A stretch of 64,000 bases of DNA, taken from NCBI GenBank assembly GCA_039613835.1, contig CP154827.1, positions 1,888,501 to 1,952,500 of the forward strand, read 5' to 3'. Positions within the stretch are counted from its first letter, which is position 1. Each line of letters begins with the position of its first letter. The DNA is from Acetobacteraceae bacterium (GTDB lineage Bacteria; Pseudomonadota; Alphaproteobacteria; Acetobacterales; Acetobacteraceae). The position numbers and the translations under genes are program-made. Below the pieces are notes generated by a model. It ran no database searches and was not told the DNA's origin. It saw only the letters and a list, made by a program, of their open reading frames with translations. Of the stretch, positions 40,096-50,351 are shown piece by piece.

Positions 40096-41568
40096 ATGAC
40101 GATTTCTCGACCCACAGCGCATGTCCTTTCGGGAGGAGCTGTTAGAAAGCCTGGCCTGCGACGCACAAAAATCGTGGCCACGCTGGGTCCAGCCTCCTCA
40201 ACTTATGAGATGATCCGGGCGCTGGCCGTGGGTGGCGTCAATATGTTCCGTCTCAATTTTTCCCACGGTACGCATGAGGATCACGCAGCCCGACATAATA
40301 TCGTGCGCGATGTCGAGGCGGAACTGAAACGCCCGCTGGCTATCCTGGCCGACCTTCAGGGACCGAAACTTCGTGTCGGCACCTTCGCGGAAGGGCGGGT
40401 CAAGCTTGAGAAAGGTGCCAAATTCCGCCTTGATCTGGATCGTGCGCCTGGCGACACGCAACGCGTCTGCCTTCCACACCCGGAAATCATCGAAGCGGCA
40501 CGACCGGAGAGTCACCTTCTGCTTGATGACGGTAAAATGCGGTTGCGTGTGCTTTCCGGTGACGCGTCGCATCTCCTGACAGAGGTTGAGGTGGGCGGCT
40601 TCCTCTCCGATCGGAAGGGCGTCAATGTCCCGGATGTCGCTTTACCAATCCTCGCATTGACGGAAAAAGATCGCCGGGATCTCGATTTCGCGCTGGAGCT
40701 TGGCGTTGATTACATCGCCCTCTCATTCGTGCAGCGCCCGGAAGATGTGCTTGAGGCGAAGGAGATCGCCAAAGGTCAGGCATGGATCATGACCAAACTG
40801 GAGAAACCCCAGGCTGTGGCGCGATTGAGCGAAATCATTGCCGTATCGGACGCTGTCATGGTGGCGCGTGGCGATCTCGGCGTTGAGTTGCCGGCTGAGG
40901 AAGTCCCGATTGAGCAGAAGCGCGCCATCGCGGAGGCCCGCTTTCAGGGCAAACCGGTTGTGGTGGCGACTCAGATGCTCGAGAGCATGATCAGCGTGCC
41001 GACGCCAAAGCGGGCTGAGGTCACGGACGTTTCCAATGCGGTTTATGATGGAGCGGATGCGGTCATGCTTTCCGCGGAGAGTGCCTCTGGCCAATATCCG
41101 CTTGAGGCTGTCGGCGTGATGGCGCGCGTGACTCGACGCATTGAGCAGGATCAGGAATGGAGTCCGCAGGATGGGGCTTTCCGCCCCGATAGTGACGGCA
41201 CCGTCAACGGCGCGATTGCCGAGGCGGCCTGGCAGGTTGCGGAGTCGATTTCCGCTGCTGTGATCGTCGCTTACACGGCGAGTGGGCTCGGCGCCCTGCG
41301 CATCTCGCGAGAGCGTCCGGAATGCCCCATTCTGGCCCTGACGCCAAATGATGATGTTGCGCGCCGTCTCAATGTGGTGTGGGGCGTCTATGCCATGTCG
41401 GTGGGGCAGGAGATGCCGGTCCTGAATGTCGAGGCTGTGGTGGATCAGGCGGTCGAGCTGGCTGTGTCAGAGGGTTACGCCAAGAAGGGCGATAAGTTGG
41501 TCCTCCTGATGGGCCTTCCCTTCGGCACGATGGGCGCGACCAACACTTTGCGCGTCGTCACCGTCTGA
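40096..41568 (+). CDS. pyk: Pyruvate kinase
   Basis: About 490 residues from ATG 40096 (GGAGA upstream; a TTG at 40078 would add six residues). RRTKIVATLGPAS, FRLNFSHGTHEDH, ILADLQGPKLRVG, IMTKLEKPQAV (catalytic Lys), VMVARGDLGVELP, ATQMLESMI, ADAVMLSAESASGQYP are all present. C-terminal domain complete (VAYTASGLGALRISRERP). Converts phosphoenolpyruvate to pyruvate with ATP formation. Confidence 0.97.
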   Translation: MTISRPTAHVLSGGAVRKPGLRRTKIVATLGPASSTYEMIRALAVGGVNMFRLNFSHGTHEDHAARHNIVRDVEAELKRPLAILADLQGPKLRVGTFAEGRVKLEKGAKFRLDLDRAPGDTQRVCLPHPEIIEAARPESHLLLDDGKMRLRVLSGDASHLLTEVEVGGFLSDRKGVNVPDVALPILALTEKDRRDLDFALELGVDYIALSFVQRPEDVLEAKEIAKGQAWIMTKLEKPQAVARLSEIIAVSDAVMVARGDLGVELPAEEVPIEQKRAIAEARFQGKPVVVATQMLESMISVPTPKRAEVTDVSNAVYDGADAVMLSAESASGQYPLEAVGVMARVTRRIEQDQEWSPQDGAFRPDSDGTVNGAIAEAAWQVAESISAAVIVAYTASGLGALRISRERPECPILALTPNDDVARRLNVVWGVYAMSVGQEMPVLNVEAVVDQAVELAVSEGYAKKGDKLVLLMGLPFGTMGATNTLRVVTV

Positions 41569-41635
41569 CGCTCGCGCCCGCGACATAAGCGGCCTGCCCG
41601 GGCCGCGACGTCCTCTGCTTTCACCACACCGACAT

Positions 41636-42622
41636 TCAGCCGACGCGCAGAGGGGCCGCGTTGGCCGGTGTGGGGCGAGAGGCCGACCTGTCGACGTGAC
41701 CGGAAAAGCCTGGTAGTCGTGGCGTGAGATGCGCAGGGTCTTGCGCTTGCTCACGATCCACCAGGCTTTTCCGGATGCGCCGCCCTCTCTCTATGGCATC
41801 AATGATGCGTGACTCATCATCATCACGAATGGCGCGCGCCAGATCCTCAACATCATCCTGAAAACGCGCCAGCGTCTCCAGAATAGCATCTTTATTGGAG
41901 AGGAAAATATCGCGCCACATCACTGGGTCCGAACCGGCGATACGCGTGAAATCCTTAAAGCCGGTGGCGGCGTAATCCAGAACGGCCGTGCGGTAGGTTT
42001 CCGACATTTTATCGGCCGTGTCGCAGATCGTGAAGGCGATCAGATGCGGGAGGTGGCTGACAATCGCGCAGATGCGATCATGCTCCGATGCTTCCATCAT
42101 GCGCGTTTTGGCGCCGAGCGCCCGCCAGAAGGTCACCAGCCGATCCACATCCGGTTTTTTCGCCTGGGAAGTGGGAGTGATGAGACACCAGCGATTTTCA
42201 AAAAGCGTGGCGACTCCGGCGTCGGGCCCGGAAAACTCCGTCCCCGCCATGGGGTGGGCTGGGATGTAGGAAATATCCTCTCGGAGATAGGGCGCGATGT
42301 CCGCAATGACAGATTGCCGTGTGGATCCGACATCGGTCAGTGTGGCACCGGGTTTCATATAGGGGAGTGCGATACGGGCCGTCTCGGCAATGTGGCTGAC
42401 GGGCGCGCAAATCACCACGCAATCCGCCTCCTTGACAGAAGCGGCAATGTCCGGCAGATAAAGATCGGCAAGCCCCAGCGCCCGCGCTCGCGTGACGACA
42501 TCGGGTGCAATATCGTAGGCAACGCTGTGCGACGCGATATCTGGCTTTTCCCTCATGCCACGTAGAATGGACGCGCCGATCAGGCCGATGCCTAAAATGC
42601 AGATTTTATTATATATGGCCAT
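41636..42622 (-). CDS. tyrA: Prephenate/arogenate dehydrogenase family protein
   Basis: 328 residues: ICILGIGLIGASILRGMRE (NAD-binding), DCVVICAPVSHI, TLTDVGSTRQSVI, YIPAHPMAGTEFSGPDAG (catalytic His region), ENRWCLITP, ISHLPHLIAF-like VSHLPHLIAFTI, DYAATGFKDFTRIAGSDPVMWRDI. Oxidative decarboxylation toward tyrosine. The C-terminal ~40 residues are poorly conserved. It stands alone here; hisC, a frequent neighbour, is not in view. Confidence 0.92.
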   Translation of the reverse strand: MAIYNKICILGIGLIGASILRGMREKPDIASHSVAYDIAPDVVTRARALGLADLYLPDIAASVKEADCVVICAPVSHIAETARIALPYMKPGATLTDVGSTRQSVIADIAPYLREDISYIPAHPMAGTEFSGPDAGVATLFENRWCLITPTSQAKKPDVDRLVTFWRALGAKTRMMEASEHDRICAIVSHLPHLIAFTICDTADKMSETYRTAVLDYAATGFKDFTRIAGSDPVMWRDIFLSNKDAILETLARFQDDVEDLARAIRDDDESRIIDAIERGRRIRKSLVDREQAQDPAHLTPRLPGFSGHVDRSASRPTPANAAPLRVG

Positions 42623-42731
42623 GATCGGGGCTTAACAGCCTGAGCGTGGGGGTCAAGCCCCTAGATGAGGCGGTCGGTTATGGTTCGGCTGAAAGCTGTG
42701 CGTCATCCGCGTGCAGGTTACGGAGACTTCG

Positions 42732-43742
42732 TCACTCATAAAGCTGCCAGATAATGATGACGGGGATGCCGATCGCCAGGTCACGCCCGCGCCGGAGGAG
42801 GGGGATCACCACGCCGCTATCGGCACTGACGCCGACGAGCAGGCCAAGGGCGATATAAGCGGCCTCTGCACGCCCAACGCGGCAGGGACGACAAAGGAGG
42901 CGGACATGATGCCGCAGAAATGCCTTCAATGGCGATGGCCGCGATAAAGCTGATCGGTGCACCCAGAAGATGAAGTGCGAGATAGGTAATGCCCGCGCCA
43001 CTGATCCAGGCAAGCAGATGCAGGAAGGCACTGAGGGCGACGCGGCCAGGGCGCGCCCATAATGCTTCCAGATAGGATTGAAATTGATGAATATTGTCGT
43101 TGATCAGCGCGCCTCAACTATGGGTAATGTGATCGCTCAAAGCCAGACCAAGGCGGCGGAGCAGCGCACCGCCCTATGTTGCGTCCAGATAAATCCGGCC
43201 ACGCCGATGGCGATGATGCTGATGCCGATGAGGGCGGCGGGCACCGTAAATTGCGCGGCGCCGCTGTGACGCGTCAGGCACAGGATCGCCAGCAGGACAA
43301 AGGCGATCTGGCCGAGCACTTCGGTCGTGATATCAACGATATTGGCGGCGGCGGCCTCTGCAAGGCCGATCGGCGGCTTGCGACTGCGCGCCGGGCGCTT
43401 TTTACAGGTAGCCCGGACGCCGACAATCATGCCGCCTAATTGCGAGAAAGGGAGGCAATTACTGACAGCATCCCGGACGGCTCGTGCGCCGATGGCCCGG
43501 CCAAGGTCCAATTGAGGGCAGGCCGCAAACCACGCAACTCCCAGAAAGATATTGACCACCAATTGCGCGAGGACAATTTCGACAAAGCCCCAGGCACCCA
43601 GATGTGCGAAAGCATCCAGAATGGGACGCACACCCAGTTTGGCCATGATCACCGTGATGACAGCGACGCCAAGGAGGAAGAAGAGGGAGCTGATTGTCTT
43701 CAAAGAAAAGGGTCGTCCGGCTTGGTTAAAAGGCGCGGACAC
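42732..43742 (-). pseudogene. hpnL: HpnL/YbhN-type hopanoid-associated membrane protein, broken
   Basis: The first 200 residues read in one frame from about 43742, with membrane segments (SLFFLLGVAVITVIMAKLGV, GFVEIVLAQLVVNIFLGVAW), LPFSQLGGMIVGVRA and LGQIAFVLLAILCL, typical of the lysylphosphatidylglycerol-flippase/HpnL family. Then a frameshift near 43150, a TGA after ITHS near 43108 and another shift near 42900 precede EAAYIALGLLVG and the stop at 42732. HpnL is implicated in placing hopanoids in the outer membrane in Burkholderia. Divergent from hpnA, 200 bases apart. Confidence 0.8.
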
Positions 43743-43948
43743 GCTGGCGCTGTTGCCAGCTCAACCCATAGCCTCAGGCAGATACCGTCAGGGAATACAG
43801 CCCCGAAACACCGGGCTGGCTTTACACCATATTGAAGGCGGATATCATCCTAAAATTTCACTTTACTTTCTTAACGGTTCGGTTGCTTTAGATGACTTTA
43901 CTGGTATGTCTACGACTCTGACGATTTTAATGAGATTTAGGGCGGGCG

Positions 43949-44947
43949 ATGACAGATTGCATCTTTGTTACGGGCGCCACAGGGTTTGTTGGCTCTGCCG
44001 TCGCGCGCCAATTGAGCGCGCGTGGGTATCGACTGAAACTGCTGGTGCGAAATGCGGCAAACCGCGCGAATATCGCGGATTTCAAGGCTGAAATCGTGAC
44101 GGGCGATCTGCTTTCCCCGCAAAGCTATGCCCACGCCCTCAAGGGTTGCCGCTATCTCTTCCATGTCGCGGCTGATTATCGCCTCTGGGTGCCTGACCCG
44201 ACGAAGATGATGCGGGCTAATGTTGAAGGCACGCGGCAACTCATGCTTGCCGCGCTTCAGCATGGGGTGGAGCGGATCGTCTATTGCTCTTCCGTTGCGG
44301 CGCTGGGGCTGACGAAGGATGGTCGCCCCGCTGATGAGACGACGCCTGTCTCAGAGCATGATATTATCGGCGTCTATAAGTGGTCCAAATACCGGGCGGA
44401 GCAGGAGGTTCTGCGCCTCGTCCTGGAACGCCAGCTCCCGGCTGTTATCGTCAACCCGTCCACGCCTGTCGGGCCCTGTGACATTAAACCGACACCGACT
44501 GGCCAGATGATCCGTGACATGATTGGCCAGCGCATGCCCGCCTATGTCGATACAGGTCTCAACATCGTGCATGTCGATGATGTCGCGCATGGACATTTAT
44601 TAGCGCTTGAGAAAGGCAAAATTGGCGAGAAATATATTCTCGGTGGTGAAAATCTGATGCTGGATCGGTTCTTCTCCCTGATCGGGGAAGTCGCTTGCGT
44701 CAAAGTGCCCAAAATCAAACTCAAGCAATCCTGGCTGGTGCCTGTGGCGATTATTTCAGAGTGGCTGTCCCGTGGTTTCGGGACGACACCACGCGTCACG
44801 CGGGAAACGCTTGCCATGTCGCACAAGAAAATGTTTTTTTCATCTCTCAAAGCACAGCAGCATCTGGGATATGCGCCCCGTGCCGCGCGGGAAGCCGTTA
44901 TTGAGGCTGTTGCATGGTTTCGTGCCCATCCGGTAGAGAAACGCTAG
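43949..44947 (+). CDS. hpnA: Hopanoid-associated sugar epimerase HpnA
   Basis: 332 residues, extended SDR fold: FVTGATGFVGSAVARQL (NAD-binding), HVAADYRLWVPDP, NVEGTRQLMLAALQHGVERIVYCSSVAALG, YKWSKYRAEQEVL (active-site YxxxK), VNPSTPVGPCDIKPTPTGQ, LNIVHVDDVAHGHLLALEKG. HpnA proteins are found only with hopanoid genes; they are thought to modify the polar side chain sugar. It heads the hpn cluster; hpnB, often next, is missing. GGGCGGG precedes the ATG. Confidence 0.95.
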   Translation: MTDCIFVTGATGFVGSAVARQLSARGYRLKLLVRNAANRANIADFKAEIVTGDLLSPQSYAHALKGCRYLFHVAADYRLWVPDPTKMMRANVEGTRQLMLAALQHGVERIVYCSSVAALGLTKDGRPADETTPVSEHDIIGVYKWSKYRAEQEVLRLVLERQLPAVIVNPSTPVGPCDIKPTPTGQMIRDMIGQRMPAYVDTGLNIVHVDDVAHGHLLALEKGKIGEKYILGGENLMLDRFFSLIGEVACVKVPKIKLKQSWLVPVAIISEWLSRGFGTTPRVTRETLAMSHKKMFFSSLKAQQHLGYAPRAAREAVIEAVAWFRAHPVEKR

Positions 44948-45106
44948 GACTCGCCTCCAGGTGATTTCCGTGACGTGATAAGGCGGGCGCGGGCGGTTTT
45001 CACGTCTGTCATAAAGCTGATAAGCTTGACCCTCACCCATCTGAGTGACGCGCAACCCTTTACACAGGTTATTGCGCGATATTGCTGGTAAAAATGAGGG
45101 AAGAAT

Positions 45107-45970
45107 ATGCCATGTGACGCGGATTTAAGCTGGGTTGGCCCCGATGTTACCTCAGGAAAAGGGGCGGGGGATGAGAATTTCCCGGTCGGCACCCTGCTGA
45201 TTTCCCGCCGGAATCGCGGTCATATCATGGCTTATTATCATTTCGCGCGTTGCATCGATGATATTGCCGATGATCCCACCCTCCCGCCGGACCAGAAAGC
45301 GGCGCGCCTCTCCGCGATGAACGCAATATTACGCGGGGCCGACGCGCCGATTGGGCGTCACGATGCGGCGACGGCGGAGACCCTCCATCGACATTTCAAA
45401 AAGCTCGACCTTCCCTATGAAGTCGCGTCCGACCTCATTAAGGCGTTTCAACAGGATGTCACGAAATCCCGATATGCGAATTGGGCGGAACTGGTCGATT
45501 ACTGCAGTTTCTCCGCCAATCCTGTCGGGCGGTTCCTGCTGTTGCTGCATGGTGAATCGGTGGATATTCTCCCGCGCTCCGACGCGCTCTGTACGGCGCT
45601 GCAGGTCATTAACCATCTTCAGGATGTGTCGACGGACCTTAAACGACTTGATCGCTGTTACCTTCCGCAGGACTTCCTCACGCAGGAGGGGGCTGAGGTC
45701 GGGGATGTGGCGTTTTCGCACAGTAAGCCCGGTTTGAGACGGGTTTTTGACCGTATGCTGGATGAGATCGACTCCCTGAATGATCAGGCTGCGACCCTGC
45801 CCCCCCTTATACGCAATCGACGCATGCGCATTTACACGGCGATCATCGTCGCATTATCCCGCCACCTTGCGTGCCGCCTTCGGCGGGAGGACCCCGTCGC
45901 GGGCCGGGTCAAACTCTCATTATGGGATGTGGTGCGGTCTTTGGGGACAGACAGCCGCCGCCTGATCTAA
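45107..45970 (+). CDS. hpnC: Squalene synthase component HpnC
   Basis: 287 residues, trans-isoprenyl-diphosphate synthase fold. YYHFARCIDDIADDPTLPP carries the first Asp-rich motif, HLQDVSTDLKRLDRCYLPQDFL the second, SFSANPVGRFLLLLHGE between. GAGGGAAG precedes the ATG. With HpnD and HpnE it turns two farnesyl diphosphates into squalene: HpnC hydrolyses presqualene diphosphate to hydroxysqualene. It follows hpnA after 159 bases. Confidence 0.95.
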   Translation: MPCDADLSWVGPDVTSGKGAGDENFPVGTLLISRRNRGHIMAYYHFARCIDDIADDPTLPPDQKAARLSAMNAILRGADAPIGRHDAATAETLHRHFKKLDLPYEVASDLIKAFQQDVTKSRYANWAELVDYCSFSANPVGRFLLLLHGESVDILPRSDALCTALQVINHLQDVSTDLKRLDRCYLPQDFLTQEGAEVGDVAFSHSKPGLRRVFDRMLDEIDSLNDQAATLPPLIRNRRMRIYTAIIVALSRHLACRLRREDPVAGRVKLSLWDVVRSLGTDSRRLI

Positions 45971-46099
45971 AGGATCCCACACCGCCGGAACGCGCAAGAT
46001 CCGACGTCTTTCCTCATGCGTGCCGACATGATTCGCGGGCCGGGCGCCCTCGTCGCTATTTGGCGTTTTGCCATTCTGTGGTGTAAAGAAGGGCGGATC

Positions 46100-47038
46100 A
46101 TGCTTCGGTCCGCTGTGTCAACGCCGCGTCCTTTAAAAGCAGATTACTTAACGGTTTGGGGTGTTCTTTTGACTGGATCACGTTTTGACCGCGTATTGGG
46201 TTGTCACGCAGCAGATCTGGCGGCTGTTGAGGCGATTGTCACGCGGGCAGGCACTTCTTTTGCCAAAGGTATGCATATCCTCTCGCGGGAGCGCCGCTAC
46301 GGCATGTTCGCGATTTACGCGTTCTGTCGTGAGGTGGATGACATTGCCGATGGCGATACGAAGGTCGAAAATCCGGTTGAAGAGCTTGAGGCGTGGCGTG
46401 CCCGTGTCGCACATATCTTTCAGAATGAAACGCAGAACGCGCTTGACCGGGTTCTCGCTGCGACAATCCAGGAATTTGACCTGCAGCAGAAGGATTTCGA
46501 CGCCGTCATTGACGGCATGCTGATGGATGTCCCCGATCCGGTCATCGCGCCGGATGAGGCGGCGCTTAATCTTTACTGTGATCGTGTGGCTTCCGCCGTG
46601 GGTCGTTTGTCCGTCCGGGTTTTCGGAGACGCGTCGGAGGAGGCGGAGCGTGTCGCGCACCATCTCGGCCGCGCTTTGCAGATGACGAATATCCTGCGTG
46701 ATATCAAGGAAGATGCGGATCGCGGACGCTTATATCTCCCGAAGGAATTATTATCGCGGTTCAAAGTCCGGGCAGAGCCGCAGGAGGCGCTTTACGCACC
46801 TGGACTTGACGGTTTGGCACGTGTCCTGGCGAAGCGCGCGCATGATCATTACCGCCTCGCATGGGCCGCCATGAAAAAATGCGGGAAGAAGCCAATGCGC
46901 CCCGCCGCCATGATGGCCGCGTCCTATCAGCTCATCCTCTACGCGCTTGAGAAACGCGGCTGGACACAGCCGGAAAAGCCCGTGCGCGTCAATAAGGCGC
47001 TGCGCCTGGCGCGCTCGCTGATTGTCGGGTTTCGTTAG
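46100..47038 (+). CDS. hpnD: Presqualene diphosphate synthase HpnD
   Basis: 312 residues from ATG 46100 (AAGGGCGG upstream); the frame is open to 46016, and the family core begins later at ADLAAVEAIVTRAGTSFAKGM, so the true start is uncertain. AIYAFCREVDDIADGD and MTNILRDIKEDADRGRLYLP are the two Asp-rich motifs. It condenses two farnesyl diphosphates to presqualene diphosphate. hpnE starts five bases after the stop. Confidence 0.94.
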   Translation: MLRSAVSTPRPLKADYLTVWGVLLTGSRFDRVLGCHAADLAAVEAIVTRAGTSFAKGMHILSRERRYGMFAIYAFCREVDDIADGDTKVENPVEELEAWRARVAHIFQNETQNALDRVLAATIQEFDLQQKDFDAVIDGMLMDVPDPVIAPDEAALNLYCDRVASAVGRLSVRVFGDASEEAERVAHHLGRALQMTNILRDIKEDADRGRLYLPKELLSRFKVRAEPQEALYAPGLDGLARVLAKRAHDHYRLAWAAMKKCGKKPMRPAAMMAASYQLILYALEKRGWTQPEKPVRVNKALRLARSLIVGFR

Positions 47039-47043
47039 TTATA

Positions 47044-48336
47044 ATGCCCATGATCCACGTTATCGGAGGGGGGCTGGCAGGATTATCCGCCGCCGTTGAA
47101 TCACTCGGCAACGCAAATGTGCGCTTGTATGAAAGCGCCAGAAACTGCGGGGGGCGTGTCCGGTCTTTTTATGACAAAGCCCTCGACCGACGGGTCGATA
47201 ATGGCAATCATCTCGTGCTCTCTGCCAATCGCGCAACGTTTCGCTTTCTGGGGCTGATCGGCGCCTATGACGACCTGACCGGGCCCGGCGCACCGATCTT
47301 CCCCTGGCATGACGTGGCGACAGGCGAATCCTGGGTGTTGCGCCTCAATGAGGGACGCTTTCCATTCTGGGCATTCTGTCCCTCCCGGCGCGTGCCGGGA
47401 ATGCGGTGGCGTGACCTCGCCGTGATGTTGCGGTTACTGCGTTGTCAGCCGGATGACGTGGTGGCGTCCTGCCTCGGAAACGATGCTTTATCCCGACGAT
47501 TACTGGCCCCGTTCGCGGTTTCCGCTTTGAATACGCCGATCGATGCGGCGGGGGCGTCGCTTCTGAAAAAGGTCGTTCAGGAATGCCTTCTTCAAGGCGG
47601 GCGGGCATGTCGGCCTTTCTACCCGAAACTTGGCCTGTCGGAAACGTTTGTGACACCGGCAGAGGCCCATCTGGCGCGTATGCGGGCTGAGGTGCGGACA
47701 GGGTGTCGCGTGACAGGGCTGCAAATTCAGGAGGGTCGGGTTAGTGGTTTGGAGGTGGGCGCGGAAGTCATCGAGATCGCCCCGGATGACCAGATCGTGA
47801 TCGCGACACCAGCACCCGTGGCGGCCAGCCTGCTCCAGCCCTTCTGGCCGGAATTGACCGTGCCGGATGCGTTTCAGAGCATCATTAATGTGCATTTCGC
47901 CCTTCCGACGCTCACGACCTATCATGGTGAGGCAGGCCGGGCCGGGTTTATCGGGGTGAATGGCGGCATCACGGAGTGGATTTACCTGAAGCCGGACCTC
48001 CTTTCCGTAACTGTCAGCGCGGCCAATCGCTATCTGACAATGGCGCAGGAGGCGCTCACGCAGCAGATCTGGCAGAAGGTGCGCCAGGTCGTCCAGCCCC
48101 TGACCGCGACAAAATTGCCACAGGACGCGCCGCAAGCACGCGTGATCATTGAGAAACGCGCGACGTTTGCGGCAAGTGTGGCGCAAGATAAACGACGTCC
48201 CTCAACAATAACGCCGCTATCAAATCTGGTGCTCGCGGGGGACTGGACGCAAACCGGGCTACCATCAACCATTGAGGGTGCCATTCGTTCTGGTGTAGAA
48301 GCCGCGCGCGTTCTCAACCAGCGAAGAATGTTCTGA
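47044..48336 (+). CDS. hpnE: Hydroxysqualene dehydroxylase HpnE
   Basis: 430 residues with an N-terminal FAD-binding motif IHVIGGGLAGLSAAVE and ESARNCGGRVRSF, the amine-oxidase/desaturase pattern. Middle: HLVLSANRATFRFL, PWHDVATGESW, ALNTPIDAAGASLL. C-terminal second FAD segment LVLAGDWTQTGLPSTIEGAIRSGVEAARVL. Reduces hydroxysqualene to squalene. Five bases after hpnD and 11 before shc, so clearly one operon. Confidence 0.95.
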   Translation: MPMIHVIGGGLAGLSAAVESLGNANVRLYESARNCGGRVRSFYDKALDRRVDNGNHLVLSANRATFRFLGLIGAYDDLTGPGAPIFPWHDVATGESWVLRLNEGRFPFWAFCPSRRVPGMRWRDLAVMLRLLRCQPDDVVASCLGNDALSRRLLAPFAVSALNTPIDAAGASLLKKVVQECLLQGGRACRPFYPKLGLSETFVTPAEAHLARMRAEVRTGCRVTGLQIQEGRVSGLEVGAEVIEIAPDDQIVIATPAPVAASLLQPFWPELTVPDAFQSIINVHFALPTLTTYHGEAGRAGFIGVNGGITEWIYLKPDLLSVTVSAANRYLTMAQEALTQQIWQKVRQVVQPLTATKLPQDAPQARVIIEKRATFAASVAQDKRRPSTITPLSNLVLAGDWTQTGLPSTIEGAIRSGVEAARVLNQRRMF

Positions 48337-48347
48337 ACGATAGAAAG

Positions 48348-50351
48348 ATGTTTGATAAGGGCGAAGAAAATATGTTGGTTCATTCTGAACGTCCCGCCAA
48401 TGGGTCGCGGCACCCATCAGCGAGTACGGACATGAATCAGGTACAGTCGGCCATTAAGTCGGCGCACAGTGTCTTGACGCAGAAGCAGAAAAAAGACTGG
48501 CACTGGGTGTTTGAGCTGGAGGCTGATGCGACCATCCCTGCGGAATTCATCCTGCTTGAGCATTTCCTTGACCGTATTGATGAAGACGTCGAGCAACGTA
48601 TGGGCGTTTATCTCCGGCGCATTCAGGGGAAGTACGGGGGGTGGCCCCTTTATCATGACGGGGCATTTGATATTTCCGCTTCGGTCAAAGCTTATTTTGC
48701 CCTGAAAGCGATTGGAGATGATGTGGATGCGCCGCATATGCGGTGCGCGCGTGAGGCGATCCTGGCGCACGGGGGTGCTGAGCGCGCCAACGTTTTCACA
48801 CGGTTTCAGATGGCCGTTTTTGGTCAGGTGCCATGGCGCGCCACGCCGGTCATGCCGATTGAACTGGTGCTGATGCCCCGCGCCGGGTTCTTCTCCATCT
48901 GGAACATGTCTTATTGGTCCCGCACCGTCGTCACGCCTCTTCTTGTCGTGCGCGCGGTTGAGGCGCAGGCGGTTAACCCGCGGAATATCTCGATTCAGGA
49001 GCTTTTCGTCACCCCGCCAGAGAAGATTCGGGATTGGAATCACGGGCCCTTCCGCTCCGTCTGGGGGCGGCTCTTTACCGGGATCGACAAGGTCATCCGC
49101 CCCATTGAGCCTTTCATGCCCGCCAAATTGCGAAAAAAGGCGATCCAGGCGGCGCTCGATTTTATTGAGCCCCGGCTAAGTGACGGGGGGTTGGGCGCGA
49201 TTTATCCTGCCATGGCCAATGTCGTCATGATGTATCGCGCACTTGGTGTCAGCGATGATGACCCGCGTGCGCGTCAGGCATGGCAGGCCCTTCTGGACCT
49301 GATCGTCACCCATGGCGCGGAATCCTACTGTCAACCCTGTGTATCGCCTGTCTGGGATACGGCGCTGACCGGGCTGGCGATGTTGGAAGCCTCAACGGGA
49401 AGCCGCCCGACCGCGCCTGAAGCGACACGCGACATGCTCGGCAAAACCGCCGCCTGGCTGCGTGAGCGCCAAATTCTGGACCTTAAAGGCGACTGGGCGA
49501 TGAATACGAAGGCGCGGCCAGGGGGCTGGGCTTTCCAATATGACAATGATTACTACCCGGATGTCGATGACACGGCGGTCGTCGGGATGTTGCTCCATCG
49601 GGAGGACCCCAAGGCAAATAAAGAGGCGATTGCCCGTGCGCGGGAATGGATCATCGGCATGCAGAGCAGCAATGGCGGATGGGGTGCTTTCGACGTCGAT
49701 AATAATCTTGATGCGCTGAACCATATTCCGTTTGCCGACCATGGTGCGCTTCTTGACCCGCCGACGGCGGATGTTTCCGCGCGTTGCATTTCCTTCCTCT
49801 CACAATTAGCGCTGCCGGGAGATCGCGATATTATTGATCGCGGCGTCGCCTATCTTTTGCAGGAGCAGGAGAAAGACGGCTCATGGTTTGGACGGTGGGG
49901 CACGAATTACATTTACGGCACATGGTCCGTGCTCTGCGCCCTGAATGCGGCCGGGCTCGATCATGACCACCCCGCCATATGCCGGGCTGTGTCGTGGCTT
50001 GAAAGCGTCCAACGGGAAGATGGTGGATGGGGCGAGGATTGCGCGACATTTGAAGGCGCACCGCCCGGGCAATATCATGAAAGCCTCCCATCGCAGACAG
50101 CCTGGGCCACCCTTGCCCTGATGGCGGCGGGCCGCAAGGACAGTCCCGCCGTGGCACGCGGAATCGCTTACCTTGTCGCCGCGCAGGGTGAGGATGGTGA
50201 ATGGCAGGAGAAACCCTTCAACGCGGTTGGTTTTCCGAAGGTCTTTTATCTCCGTTATCATGGTTACCGGCAGTTTTTCCCGCTCATGGCGTTGAGCCGA
50301 TATCGCAATCTCGCCGCGAGCAATTCCGGCAAGGTGGAATACGGATTTTGA
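48348..50351 (+). CDS. shc: Squalene-hopene cyclase
   Basis: 667 residues from ATG 48348; ATG 48372 has a better AAGGGCG site and may be the real start. The catalytic motif DVDDTA is at about residues 405-410. Several QW repeats are seen (QGKYGGWPLYH, QSSNGGWGAFD, QEKDGSWFGRWG, QREDGGWGED, QGEDGEWQE). YCQPCVSPVWDTAL and TNYIYGTW line the active cavity. A monotopic membrane enzyme that cyclises squalene to hopene/hopanol. The TTGA overlap with hpnG shows coupling. Confidence 0.97.
   Translation: MFDKGEENMLVHSERPANGSRHPSASTDMNQVQSAIKSAHSVLTQKQKKDWHWVFELEADATIPAEFILLEHFLDRIDEDVEQRMGVYLRRIQGKYGGWPLYHDGAFDISASVKAYFALKAIGDDVDAPHMRCAREAILAHGGAERANVFTRFQMAVFGQVPWRATPVMPIELVLMPRAGFFSIWNMSYWSRTVVTPLLVVRAVEAQAVNPRNISIQELFVTPPEKIRDWNHGPFRSVWGRLFTGIDKVIRPIEPFMPAKLRKKAIQAALDFIEPRLSDGGLGAIYPAMANVVMMYRALGVSDDDPRARQAWQALLDLIVTHGAESYCQPCVSPVWDTALTGLAMLEASTGSRPTAPEATRDMLGKTAAWLRERQILDLKGDWAMNTKARPGGWAFQYDNDYYPDVDDTAVVGMLLHREDPKANKEAIARAREWIIGMQSSNGGWGAFDVDNNLDALNHIPFADHGALLDPPTADVSARCISFLSQLALPGDRDIIDRGVAYLLQEQEKDGSWFGRWGTNYIYGTWSVLCALNAAGLDHDHPAICRAVSWLESVQREDGGWGEDCATFEGAPPGQYHESLPSQTAWATLALMAAGRKDSPAVARGIAYLVAAQGEDGEWQEKPFNAVGFPKVFYLRYHGYRQFFPLMALSRYRNLAASNSGKVEYGF

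Noticed and set aside
47500..48186. Antisense open frame (228 codons) opposite hpnE
   Set aside because: Shadow of hpnE, rich in Arg/His as expected for the complementary frame.
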